From: Ceratothoa steindachneri
Taxonomy: Eukaryota > Arthropoda > Malacostraca > Isopoda > Cymothoidae
Length of the DNA: 64,000 nt
Direction: 5' to 3'
NCBI GenBank assembly: GCA_963969495.1
Contig: OZ018323.1
Location: 83,826,832 to 83,890,831, forward strand
The notes beneath the pieces were generated by a model that saw only the letters and a program-made list of their open reading frames with translations, made no database searches and was not told the DNA's origin. Numbering within the stretch: position 1 is the stretch's first letter; each line of letters starts with the position of its first letter. Shown one piece after another: positions 52,640 through 63,600 of this stretch. Position numbers and translations under genes: made by a program.

Positions 52640-53660
52640 TTGGTACATAAAATTGGTTCTACACATGATCGAAAATTTACTTCAGATGATCTCTTTCATG
52701 ATGCAGTTAACAAAAAATAAACGATTGTTTGTTTTCACAACCTTTATTAGGAATGACAGTATTAAGCATATGAGAGATTTATTTGACCAGCGTTTTTCTG
52801 ATAGGCATCTACCCAGAAATCCCGTAATTTGGAAAAAAATGTTCGGAAGTATCAAGAAGAAGGAACAGGCTTAAATCTAAACGAATGTCCTTCAAGTCGT
52901 AAGAAAATCATAAGTCCAGCATAAAATATTGAAAATGTTCGGATGGCACTTCTTAAAAATACAAAGGTATCAATCAGAAAGAATGGCTTGCAATTGGCAA
53001 GGTCAAAATTTATTCACCCTGTTGAACAGGACTTAAAATGACATCCCTTTTAAGATGCATGCAAGGTACCACTAACTTCTTGAAACTGATTTTCCTCGTC
53101 GTAGACAGTTTACATGTAGAATGACTCCGTCCATAAACCTGATCGTTTATTGGACAACATTGTCATTCTTGACGACAAGGGAGCATTTCTAATGAATGGA
53201 AAGGTAAATTGCCATAATATTCGACAGTATACGCCACTACACAATCCCACCGAATTTAACTTTGAGAGACCTATTTGTCTGCTGAAATTGTATCAGTAGT
53301 TCGGAATAGGCAGGAATGACCATCTCACCTGCCCATTGTTTTAAAACAATAATTTCAAGTGCCAACCTGAACATAATCATTGATCTATCATCCCAGTACT
53401 CCTCCGCATTTACGACAATCAATTCAATAGACTTTAGGAGATTCAGAATGGAACTTCAGCTCATAGACTGCTTGCTGTAAGAGAAAAACTGAGAGAACTT
53501 TTTAGCAATCGCATTATCGCTCTTCATCATAAAAATGAATAGCTCCAAGATTTCTTTTTATGAGAAAATCTAAAGATTAAAGTGTATTCTACTCCCCCAG
53601 GAAATATATGCTAGTTAAAATATATTATCACACGTGAAGTTAATTTACTTAAAGATAACG
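52640..53660 (+). pseudogene. Degenerate mariner-like element, copy 2 (inverted relative to 41.1-42.5 kb)
   Basis: The sequence parallels 42300-41350 reversed: 'FSDRHLPRNPVIWKKMFGS', 'NIVILDDKGAFLMNGKVN' (first catalytic region), 'LHNPTEFNFERPICLLK', 'IIPVLLRIYDNQFNRL' and 'SNRIIALHHKNE'. The element's inverted ends are not visible here. Several stops and frameshifts occur, but some positions are kept that copy 1 lost, so the two are independent old insertions or an old inverted duplication. Confidence 0.5.
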
Positions 53661-53876
53661 CTGTGTAACACGATTTTTGTCTCTGGGTAGCAACTGTTAT
53701 TTTCTATTTGCTTGTGTCTATAATACATGAAAAAACACTTATTTATTTCAAACTTTGCTTTTGCCTCCAGGATAATGATATTTATAGGAAATTTACTTAT
53801 TCCCTCTGTAAGGAAGTGGCGAATTTTAACTTTCATTTGCATAAATTAGAATTACATAAGTGAGACAATTAAAATA

Positions 53877-55369
53877 TTAGAAATGAGTAGTTTTCCGTGA
53901 TTTACGCTTATACTGTAAATTACTTTCACGAATCAGCCCCCAAATATAGTCTCCCATCAAATTTTCATTAAACGATCCTTGAAAGCGTCGTTCAAAGTCC
54001 AGTTGATACTTGTGAAATCGCTCGCCATGCTCCTCGAAGTACGCTCCCATGTTCTCCCTAAATTTATCAAGATGAGAGTCAAGAATATGGATTTTCAGGG
54101 ACACCCTGCAACCCATCTTGCAGTAGTTTCCATCCAAGTTCTCAACAAGCCCTACATAGTTTTTGGCTTTGTGATTACTTAGAAAGTCAAGAATCACTGC
54201 GATTATGATGTCCCATGCTGCTTTTTCCGTTCAAGTGAGCTTGTCACGAAACTCCTTGCACTCTATGATCTTTTTTATTTGCGGACCGACGAAGACCCCG
54301 GCATCCACCTTTGCTGCAGATAGCTCGGAGATACTTGAAAACTGCAGACTCCTTATCTAAAGCTCTGTCGAATTGTTTCATAAAGCCCAATTTTAAGTGC
54401 AGAGGGGGAAACTGTACTTTTCGGGGGACCGTTGTGGCCAATCCCGCTGATAGTAGTGTGCCACGGTGTCCCTGCTGTCCCAAAGGCAAAAATAACGAGG
54501 AAGCTTAGTAAACACCCGTTGGAGACCCATCAAAAAAGCCACCATTTTGAAGTCTCCGATAACCTCCCAACCGTACTCTTCATATTTCAATGCATCTAGA
54601 AAGATGTTAACACTGCTTTATTCCTCTTTGAGCTGGACCGAGTGAGCAAGGGGAAGAGATGGATACATGTTCCCGTTATGAAGCAGCACTGCTTTGAAGC
54701 TCCTGGTTGAGCTGTCAATGAAGAAGCGCCACTCGTTGGGATTACAGGCGATTCGGATTGCTTCAATCAGACCGGTCACATTGTGACAACAGCAAAGCCC
54801 ATCTTGACGTGTAAAAAAGCTTTAAAAACATTGGTGCCGCTTTCTCTGAGCTTATATTTGCACAATGTCATCTAACAAATCCCATTGCTTGGACTTTGTG
54901 AGACCAAGATCTTTGAGAAGGCCGTTGAGCTCTTTTTCGTTGGGGTAGTATGGGTTTCTCTCATCAGTTGCACCTCTGTAATCTGGATCAATGACTTCAT
55001 CCTCTTCTGAACTGCTTTTCCTTTCTAAAAACTGCTGCTCTGTATTTGGAGGAGTGGGTACGGGGATCTCAGAACTGTGTAGCACTGGCTCAATATATGA
55101 CTGATGGTTTGGATACATGAAAACAGGCGTATTTTTGCCTACTTGACGTTTAGAAGGGTTCCCCATGCAGAAGAAACAATTGCTTGTGTGGTCAGTTGGT
55201 TTCCTCCAAATTCGTGGGTTTGGAAATTCATAGCTCTTTTTTCTCCTCTGTACCATCCTGTAAAAAAAAAAAAAAATGAAACCATAAGTATAAATATACA
55301 AATACTTTTCACTTATTCTTATTAAAAATGTTAAAAAAAAATCCAATATCCAAATAAACAAAACAACAC

Positions 55370-55450
<81 letters not shown>

Positions 55451-55638
55451 CCTTCTAGAGTTCTGCAGAGCTCACAGGTGAAATGAGGTGCCCAAGGTTT
55501 GTCTTGATCTTCGACTGGCATGCCGAAATATGCATTGTAGGCCTCACACATTTTAGCAGATTTCTCTACACTCTACAGAGTACTTTTTTGCACTTGTCTT
55601 AATAAATTAGCCTGATGCTTACAACTTCTTGATGCCAT
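53877..55638 (-). pseudogene. Decayed member of a multi-copy orphan gene family
   Basis: Read on the minus strand from ATG 55638: 'MASRSCKHQANLLRQVQKST', an in-frame TAG (55575-55573), then 'MCEAYNAYFGMPVEDQDKPW' and 'CELCRTLEG'. A GT donor (55451-55450), an intron of about 190 bp with (TA)n, and an AG acceptor (55259-55258) follow. Exon 2 opens in phase with 'WYRGEKRAM' and shifts frame into 'EFPNPRIWRKPTDH', 'NCFFCMGN' and 'SSEIPVPTPPNTEQQFLERK'. It goes on to 'KELNGLLKDLGLTKS', 'RFFIDSSTRSFKAVLLHNGN', 'YGWEVIGDFKMVAFLMGL' and 'YFCLWDSRDT', ending in 'SLKIHILDSHLDKFRENMGA', 'GERFHKYQLDFERRFQG' and 'LQYKRKSRKTTHF'. Paired Cys in exon 1 and near the exon 2 start suggest a zinc-binding N-terminus. 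I recall near-identical motif strings from abundant uncharacterised proteins in arthropods; their function is unknown to me. The retained intron argues against a processed copy. Confidence 0.65.
55372..55449. repeat. (TA)n microsatellite inside the pseudogene intron
   Basis: The AT run begins two bases past the predicted GT donor on the minus strand and fills much of the intron. Confidence 0.95.
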
Positions 55639-55639
55639 G

Positions 55640-56325
55640 TGTGACGAGTGATTCTAACAATTGCGAGTGACGATGTCTGCACTGTGACGGCTAGAGTTAA
55701 ACTGATCTGTTGAGTAGACATTTTTTGTATTTATACAGCCATCTGCGTTGGCACAATGTTCTAGAAATTCTTCAAACACAAAATTTTTTCGAAAGTTCTG
55801 GAAAGCTCTACAGTTTATTTTTCACCAAATTAGTGACTAATCTATGTGGAATGTAAGAGAACTGTCATTGCTGTCCAGATCGCAAAAATAATATATATAA
55901 TGTAAATACTAGCTATTACTATTGTATTATTATTTCTATAACTTTTTAAATACAGTATATCATGTTCATACCATAACTGATAAAAACATACCCCTTGAAA
56001 CTTTTTATATATTTTTAGTATTTGCATAAAAATAATGTTATTTACCATAGAGGGGCTATTCAAAAATTCAATGTCATAGCCACAAAAACCAACTTTTGAG
56101 ATTAATATTTACTTTTTTTTATTTAATAGAGTCAGAGAAAATTGGTAAATAACACTTTTAACCCAAAGACAAGACAAAAGGGAAATTTTGTTACACGGTG
56201 TAATCAACAGTTGGAGAAAAGTCTTGTGCAATCAACGCGATCGAAGGCGCAAGTGTGCTTGGAAATAAATGGAAGACGAAAACTGTGCCTAAAAAAGTTT
56301 AAAAAATACATTATTATTATCCATA
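55640..56325. other. No gene recognised
   Basis: AT-rich sequence upstream of the orphan-family pseudogene. No clear core promoter or further exon was identified. Confidence 0.4.
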
Positions 56326-56329
56326 TATA

Positions 56330-56404
56330 GAGGTGTTTTTTTTAGTCGCGAGCGACTCTACAACTAACTCACTATATCGGTCAGTCCCCGCTTTGCTTTT
56401 TTTT
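56330..56404 (-). repeat. Terminal region of satellite-bearing element with palindrome
   Basis: On the plus strand, after GAGGTG and a T-run, lies the perfect short palindrome AGTCGCGAGCGACT (56344-56357, stem AGTCGC/GCGACT, loop GA). CTACAACTAACTCACTATA and GGTCAGTCCCCGCTTTGC follow. Reversed, this matches the end of copy Y at 24910-24967. The outer flank is TATATAGAGGTG. Palindrome-near-end architecture recalls Helitron/Helentron 3' ends, but the diagnostic CTRR terminus was not established. Confidence 0.55.
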
Positions 56405-56830
56405 GTAATAACTTTTTAAATATTCGGCTGATTCTAACAAAATTTGAGATCCTTATGTTGTTTTATATTCGCTTTCGAATGATATAATTACTAAAGTCCT
56501 TCCGCGGTTAGCCCGGGGATAATTTTGTTTGGGCAATAACATAATAACTATTCTGCCGATTCTAACGTAATTTCAAACCCTTATGTTGTTTTACATTCTA
56601 TTTCGAATGATATAGTTGCCAAAGTCCTTCCTAGGTTAGCCCGGGAATTATTATTTTTTTTGGGGGGGGGGCAATAACATCATAACTTCGGCCGATTCTA
56701 GCGAAATTTGTAACCATTATGTTGTTTTACATTCCCTTTCGAATAGCATAATTGCAAAAGTCTTCCCAAGTTTAGCTCTGAAATTATTTTTTTTAGCAAT
56801 AACATCATAACTATTTGGTCGATACTCTGC
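56405..56830 (-). repeat. Satellite-like module, copy X (three full units and a partial)
   Basis: Units begin with G(C/T)AATAAC at 56405, 56533, 56671 and 56796 (spacing 128, 138, 125). Each contains a CCGATTCTA-type block, ATGTTGTTTTA(C/T)ATTC, TTTCGAATGATATA, AAGTCCTTCC and GGTTAGCCCGGG. The last is cut at 56830 where the TAGCC-type array starts. A poly-G run at 56661-56671 accounts for part of the length variation. Confidence 0.85.
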
Positions 56831-58066
56831 TAGACTAGACTAGGTTATAATATGCTATATTCTGCTAGGCAAGTCTAGAATAGGCTATACTATGCTAGGC
56901 TAATATAGGCTAGGCTATACTCTGCTAAGCTATGCTAAGATATAATGTACAAGGCTAAAATAGACTATGTTATTTAGGCTATAAAATGATATACTAGAAT
57001 AGCATTTAGTATGTTAGCTTAGACAATACTAAGCTATGCTTGACTAGAGTATAATAGGATAGTATAGGCTATACTTGTCTAAGCTATTTAATGCTAGGCT
57101 AGGTTATACTATGCTAGGCTAGGCTAAGCTATGCTAAGCTATACTAGGCTAGACAGGGCTATACTATGCTATGCTAGGATAGGCTAAAGTATAATAATCT
57201 AGGGAGGGCTATGCTCCGCTATGCAATGTAACACAAAGATAGGCTAGCTAACCAAGGCTATAATAGGCTAAGCTATGCAAGGTTATTTTAGTCTAGGGTA
57301 TGGTATGTTATACTAGTCTAGGATATACTATCTAGGCTATAATATGATATGCTTGTCTATATTATGTTAGGTGTAGGTTTGCTAGGCTAGGCTATACCAA
57401 GCTAGCCTATAGTATGCTAGGCTAGTCTATTGTCTGCAAGAATATATTGGCTAGGCTATATGAGCCTATTCTAGCTTGGCTATACTAGGCTAGCTACTCT
57501 AGGCAACGCTAGGCTAGGATATAGAAAGCTAGGCTACACTAAGAAATGCTACGCTAGGCAAGGCTATACTAGGCTAGGTTTAGCTAGGCTATACTATAAT
57601 ATGCTAGGTTAGACTAGTATCTACTAAGCTAGGCTAGGCTATACTAGGATACGATATGCTTAGCTATACTAAGCTAAGGTAGGATAAATTAGGCAATAAT
57701 AGGCTAGCTAGAGTATACTAAGCGAGGCTAAGTTAGAACCAAGCACAGCTAGGCTATTCAATTTTAGGCTAGGCTATCCTATGTTTGGCTAGGCTTGGCT
57801 ATATTAGGCTAAAACAGGGTAAGTTATACTATGATATGATTGGCTATGATATGGTATGCTATACTAGGCAAGTTTAGGCTGGGCTATTCTAGGCTATTAT
57901 TTACTATGCTATGCTAAAGAATGTGGCTATACTATTCCATTATAGGTTAGGCTAGACTATGCTATGCTATACTATTCTGTGTTATACTATGTCATGTTAT
58001 ACTATGGTGTGCTCTATTACGCAATGACGTGATATGCTATACTATGATCTGCAATAATATTCTATC
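56831..58066 (-). repeat. TAGCC-type array, inverted copy (about 1.2 kb)
   Basis: Irregular repeats of GGCTA, TACTA, TGCTA and GTCTA, the reverse complement of the array at 46393-48470. The order relative to the 125-bp module is the same as there when read on the minus strand: array, then units, then palindromic end. Confidence 0.9.
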
Positions 58067-58530
58067 CAGTGAGGGCACGCGACCTTGTGGTCAGCAGACC
58101 TTGTTTTATTCTAATAGTCTGATAAATTTGTCAGTTATCAACTTTGGATTTTCATTATTTCAATTCCTTGTGTGAAACATTTTTCATTTTGTTCAATCTG
58201 GAGGAGTATCGGGTTAGACGGTTTAATATTTTTAGCGGTCTAAAATAAATGAAGATATACGAACAATATAGATAGGAAAAAAAAGAGATAACTTGCGTGT
58301 TTTGTGTGTGTATGAGAAAGAGAAAGAAAGAGAAAAACCGACAGAGAGAAGTGTAGAAAGATATTCTTGGTTTATATAAACTATAGTCAAATGATCTAAG
58401 ACAAAGTCAATCTAACTACTGCTCTATTCCCTATAAGAGAATTCCAGCAAACAGCTAGGGATCAGATGAACTCAGACTCCTTCCTATCGGTTCCTTCTCT
58501 CCATCCCCCAGCTCTGTCTTGCTTTTGTTA
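58067..58530. other. Spacer with a solo transposon-end-like segment and GA-rich tract
   Basis: GGATTTTCATTATTTCAATT followed by CCTTGTG-GAAACATTTTTC at 58147-58190 closely resembles the right end of the degenerate element at 42408-42446, so it may be a solo terminal repeat. A (GA)-rich tract lies at 58314-58350. Confidence 0.4.
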
Positions 58531-59824
58531 CGAGGGGAGGTCAATAAGTTTTGCGAATCGGTAGGGCAAATCAGAGAAAGGGGGATGGCTGTTTATGGGG
58601 GTGTTAGGACAAGTTATGACAAGTCAGGATCTGCAACCGCACGGTCCTGCCTCGTCTATTTAAGAAGCAGTAGCTGATCGCAGATCGTCAGTAACAAATT
58701 TTTCAACAATGGAGAAGGTTGAGCACCGCGCAGTGATCAAATTTTTGACCAAGGAAGGCAAGAATGCAAAAGAGATCCATGAACGCATGATTTCAGTGTA
58801 CACCGGCACCACCCCTTCCTATGCAACCATTGCTCGCTGGAATAGGGAGTTCCGCCATGGTCGTGAGTCCCTTGAAGATGACCCCCGTCCAGGACGCCCG
58901 TCAGACGTGACCAACGAGGACAATATGGCCCGTGTGGAGAGGATGATCCTTGAAAATCGACGGGTGAAGGTCCAAGAAATCGAGCGAGAACTTGGAATAT
59001 CACATGGAAGTGTTATGAACATCATCCACGACAATTTCGCCATGACCAAGGTCTCTGCCCGTTGAGTACCTAGAAACCTCACGCCCCATGATCGACTTCA
59101 ACGTCGTCAAAGTTGGGAGGAGTTGCTGCTCCTGTACAACCAAGACCCAGCGGAATTCGAGTCACGCATAGTGAAAGGTGATGAAACCTGGGTCCAACAC
59201 TGGGATCCCGAGAACAAGCTCGAAAGCATGGCCTGGAAGCACAGGGGCTCTCTGACCCCTATCAAGTTCCGGACCCAACCCTCAGCCAGGAAGATCATAG
59301 CCACTATCTTCTGGGATTCTGAGGGAGGGTGGATGGTGGACTATGTGCCTCGTTGAAGGACCATCACAGGCCAATATTACGCCGAGTAAGTGGCTGGGTT
59401 GAAGAAGTGCATCCGTCAGAAGCGGCGCGGCAAGTTGACACGCGGTGTCCTGCTCCTCCACGACAATGCCCCTGTCCACAAGGCCAGAGTTGCACAAGCT
59501 GCCCTGCGCGAGTGCGGATTCGAGGAGCTCAACCATCCCTCCTACAGTCCAGATCTGGCCCCTACCGACTACTTTTTATTCCGCTAGCTCAATGCTGCAC
59601 TGCGTGGACGCCGGTTTGAGGACGATGAAGATGTCCAGCTCGCCGTCCAGGAGTGGAATGAACAGCAATCGAGAGATTTCTGGTTGTCGGGAATTCGAAG
59701 CCTCAGGGACAATTGGCGCAAGTGCATTGAAGTCGAGGGTAGTTATATTGAAAACTAATAAAGCCCCTTTCCTCATATCTCGTTTCCTTATATCCGAATT
59801 GCAAAACCTATTGACCGCCCCTCG
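58531..59824 (+). mobile_element. Full-length mariner (DD34D) with inverted ends; transposase has four stops
   Basis: TA (58529-58530 and 59825-59826) flanks a 1294-bp element whose inverted ends start CGAGGGGNGGTCAATA. A single frame from ATG 58709 to TAA 59756-59758 (349 codons) carries the complete mariner transposase layout. It has an N-terminal HTH ('MEKVEHRAVIKFLTKEGKNA'), a second HTH ('VQEIERELGISHGSVMNI'), the linker 'YVPR', and the catalytic boxes 'VKGDETWVQHWDP', 'LLHDNAPVHKA' (Asp 59462-59464) and 'SPDLAPTDYFLF' (Asp 59567-59569), exactly 34 residues apart. Four in-frame stops (TGA 59063, TGA 59354, TAA 59387, TAG 59585) interrupt it, with no frameshift seen. It is the relative of the deleted copy at 23218-24150 and lies in the opposite orientation. 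Confidence 0.9.
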
Positions 59825-59826
59825 TA

Positions 59827-60350
59827 CTCATAACTAAAATGCGATAAAAAACGAGATCATGTACACCATAAGGTTTTTCAAGAGATATCTGCAAATAAAG
59901 TGATAAAGAAGTGAAAACGACATAGATTAGACCTCAGACCTTCCTACAGTCTTTATTGCCTACAAGTTACGCAGTCATTTAGATGTCAGCTGCAACTTGC
60001 TGCCCATGCTTAACCTAATTCCCTTTTTCGTGGATGAATCAAATGGAATTGCTTTCCTCTAACATATACGATGACAGATTCAAGAGTGTTGTGTGCCGAT
60101 TCCTCTACTACCTACCAAAAGAGGTTGGACTGAAACCTTCAGCAAAAATAGTTTTTTCTGTAGACTGTACACCTGATCAGAAGACCTGTTTCCATACCCC
60201 AAGAACTCCCTCGCAGTCTGTTTATGTACCTCGCACTCTTTCTCAATCTCTAAATGTCACCTCTTTCTATACGAGAGTCTGTTCATAATTTTTGGAGCGA
60301 GGATGCCTTCATCGCTTCTCTCCTCGTTTCAAATTAAATTCTCCTTGCAA
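59827..60350. other. No gene recognised
   Basis: An 84-codon frame at 60034-60288 has no recognised motif. It lies just upstream of a Penelope-like RT fragment on the same strand and may be unrelated. Confidence 0.4.
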
Positions 60351-60429
60351 GCTCTGCTACTATTGAAGCTTATAAATAAACTAATTAAACTATGGCTTAT
60401 TCAGTGATAAGGCCATTTCCTCTATTCTC

Positions 60430-60900
60430 TGAAATCATTTCATACAAATTTTGATGCTGATTATCTTAACATCATTTCTCCACTTTGGTCACTATGGCTA
60501 CTTTACGTTGACGATGTCCTAGCAGTATGGTCTTTGTATAATAGTAATTTTTACAATTTCATGATACTTTAAATGTTTCACCCATCCATAAGATTATGAC
60601 TGTGAAGAAAACAAATAAAACACTCTATATCGTAATGTTAATGTTATGCACCTATGGTTAAAGTTCAAAGTACACCTTGAACAAATCATCCTGAATCCGA
60701 CATTCTTTTGTTCTATTCGGTTATGTCTACCTAAAAAAATCAGATTTGTGTTCACTTTTCTTTGAGCATAGTGGGTATTTGACCAACCCTTTCTCCTTGA
60801 TCACTTGAGATACCTGACTCAAGTGTTCATTCATTTACCATAGCTATCATATCCAATAGAAAGGACTCAACAGTAAAGCGGCATCTCTTTTTTTTTAAGG
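60430..60900 (+). pseudogene. Penelope-like element, RT fragment
   Basis: The plus strand reads 'DADYLNIISPLWSLWLLYVD' and 'DVLAVWSLYNSNFYNF', the YVDD catalytic box in its Penelope-like setting ('(R)YVDDvLa.w'), then, shifted, 'TLNVSPIHKIMTVKKTNKTL'. The latter parallels 'lN...psIkFT.e.E.nn.L' of that RT family. The Tyr-Val-Asp-Asp core is intact, but the frame breaks on both sides. No GIY-YIG part was seen downstream, where an RTE-like relic starts. It differs from the fragment at 8.7-9.06 kb. Confidence 0.5.
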
Positions 60901-60984
60901 AAGTGATAGTTAGTAGTCCATTACTCGAAAGAGTAAGCATAATGTTGAATAGAGGAATGACCATAGAAAAAGAACATTGCATTT

Positions 60985-62310
60985 AAGATTAGCATGTCAG
61001 AGAGATGCGGCTCACTGCATACAAGGAGGCGAAAATAAAAGAGAATGGAGTGATAAACAAGAGTAAGAAAGCATATGAATCCTTGAGAAGGAAGATGAAT
61101 AAAGATCCGGATCGAAATAGGAAGTTATTTTAGAAAGAAGTGAGAATAGAGATCAACAAAAGAATAGTTCTGTGAAATCTAAAGATATGAGTGATATGTA
61201 GTGATATGGACTAAAGATATGAGAAGACAATGACTGGAAATGAATGTACATATGATTAAATTAGGTATGAACTGAGCGCTGTAGCAGGGTAGGGAAGTGA
61301 TCATGGCTATGAAGGGTCTTAAAATTAGAAGGCAATCGGAGTAGATAATAAAGTGGCTGGAAGTGTAAATCTTGGTGGTGATTTTGTTATGTAATTAATC
61401 TTATGGTTTTGTTGTAGGTCATTTGAAAGTTGAATAGTGACTCAAGTCTAGAAGAATGCTTTGAAATTACCTTTACCTAAGGAAAATGTATGTTTGAACG
61501 TGTAAGGATGGAAATGAGGGATTGGTAGGGGAAGAACGAGTTGTGTTTAGAGCGGGTATTTTGTGTGAGGGTCAAGTATTTGCATCAAGACAGCTCTCCA
61601 AAAAAAAACGGATAAAGGTCATAAGGTGTATTCAGGGTCCATGTCTCTGGAAAAAAATGTAAGACTGTGTAGATAAGGAAGCATTATGGTAGGTTCTATG
61701 AATGTAGCGAGCTGGCAAATTTTGGGATGGTTGGGGACATTTGATATGCTGTGTGTTTTGTGGTGGGATTATGGGTAAGGTAATGGTTTGTCTTGTTGCC
61801 ATGGCTAATTAATATCTTTATGAATGGAAAAGTATGAATGGGAAAAGAGATTGGTGAAAAATAGTGATGGATTAGTTCTATCTATCGCGGCATACGCTGA
61901 TGACCTGGTGTTAATGAATGAGAGAGATAGTGTTTGGGGCTTATAATAGAGGGAGGGAGTATATTATACTCGTAATTAGAGACATGTCTTAAACAATTGC
62001 GATGTTTTAAGTATCTATGACGTCTCGTGAATACCAGTGGAGCAAATGAAGCACATTGCTATAACGAAACTTTGATGGTAAGGAAGAGTCAAAGTTCTAG
62101 AATGGGAAGCTGTACGAATGGACAATTTGAAAAGAGTTGTTTGGTGTGCAAATGGTATATATGTAGAGTAAGGTAGGAGTGATAAAAGGTATTTTTTTAT
62201 GTTGTGAAGATTATTGTGATTGAGAGTGTTTTGCTGTGGTAAGGTCATGTAAGAATTATGGTTGGAAATAGTCATATGAAGAATATATACACTCTAGTTC
62301 CAAAAGCCAT
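60985..62310 (+). pseudogene. RTE-like LINE relic
   Basis: A pre-RT region at 61015-61185 reads 'AYKEAKIKENGVINKSKKAY' and 'ESLRRKMNKDPDRNRKLF', a TAG and 'KEVRIEINKR', like the basic helix before the RT of some RTE-type LINEs. Later 'GQVFASRQLSKK' (about 61570) and 'AAYADDLVLMNERDS' (about 61889-61930) mark the palm, with the ADD box intact. 'VRMDNLKRVVW'-type thumb/tail sequence follows at about 62110. The long intervening stretches are shifted and full of stops. Clade assignment is from recalled motif order and is tentative. Confidence 0.45.
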
Positions 62311-63375
62311 GGGATAAGTAAATAATGTCGTGTAGACTTCACTCTAGCCTGACAAAGTCCAAAAACCTGTCATAATATCGATTCCGCAAATAGACGGAAG
62401 ACCTATGGAGAGATACCGATGCATGCCCTAACTGTAAGCAGTTCACTGGCATTTATAGGTGGCGGATCTTGGGGGCGAATAGATATAGTTACCACATCCT
62501 ATAAATGCTCGATTGGGTGCATGTTGCGCAAACGTGGGGAACCAAACTTTCGGGTCGTTTCACTTTTTTGAGTTTGCCGGAAAAAATTTGGTAAACTTAA
62601 CTGTAAATCGAATTCATACTTTCTTGGACACAAATAAGTTCCAAAACAATTAATGGCTTCATTAAAAAAATGGATGACAAGCAATAGCAAGAAAACAGTT
62701 ACCAGGTGCTCAGATATGTCAAGAACGAGAGTGAGATCAATTTAAAATATTTCAATTGTAAATAGATTCGAGACTAAAAATATTGCCGTTTTGTCGAACG
62801 AGGAGAGCATATCACTATCCAAGATTTTAATGGCGGCAGATGATTTGGAACTCTCAGCTGGAGTGTCTAAAGGAAACTACCAAATGCCTCTGCTTTATTT
62901 AATTCATACCATAGTGGTACCACAACCTCTTATCGATAATTGTGATATAATAGTTAATGGATGCATTAGTTTTCTGTGTAATCGTTAATACATGTTTCTA
63001 TTAACTCCTCTTTTAACCGGCTCCGGCTGAAAGAAAGATCTATCCTCTCGAGATCTATGACCTAAGATTCGGGGCAATTTCACTTTTACTTTGAAGTCTT
63101 CTCAGCCATCCAATATTCCGCGAAGCTAAGGCGACAATAGAAAAGATTGACCTCACTTTCTTACATTTTAGTTGACTTTGGTTTTCTACTATGATCTTAA
63201 TACCCTTAAATAACATAGGATATTTAAAAAAAATAGCAATCCACCTTTCACCAAAGGAAATACTTCATTTTAATTATTCGCTAAACATTTAATAAATCGA
63301 CCTCGCGTCACACTTTAGAAATAAGCATTTATATATCGATTAAAATCATAGGTTATAATTTAAGGGCAATAGGTA
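62311..63375. other. No gene recognised
   Basis: AT-rich sequence; the short frames at 62499-62690 (-) and 62791-62988 (+) have no known motif. Confidence 0.45.
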
Positions 63376-63600
63376 CCATCAACACTTTGACTGCCAATGT
63401 ACCTAGGGTGATAAATTTGACATCAACAACTATGAAGCCAGTGTACCAGCGGTAATAAACTGGCCCTATATTATGTAATGCTTCATAAAGTGTTGTACCA
63501 CTGGTGGTACATTTGGCATCAACAACTATGACATCGGTGTATCAACGGTGATTCACTGACCCTATATTATATAATGTTTCATAAAGTGATTCGACACCTA
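63376..63600. repeat. 96-bp tandem repeat, about two units plus a partial
   Basis: CATCAACAACTATGA ... CCCTATATTAT(G/A)TAATG and TTCATAAAGTG recur with a 96-bp spacing (63421 and 63517). A partial unit starts at 63378. It is non-coding. Confidence 0.65.
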
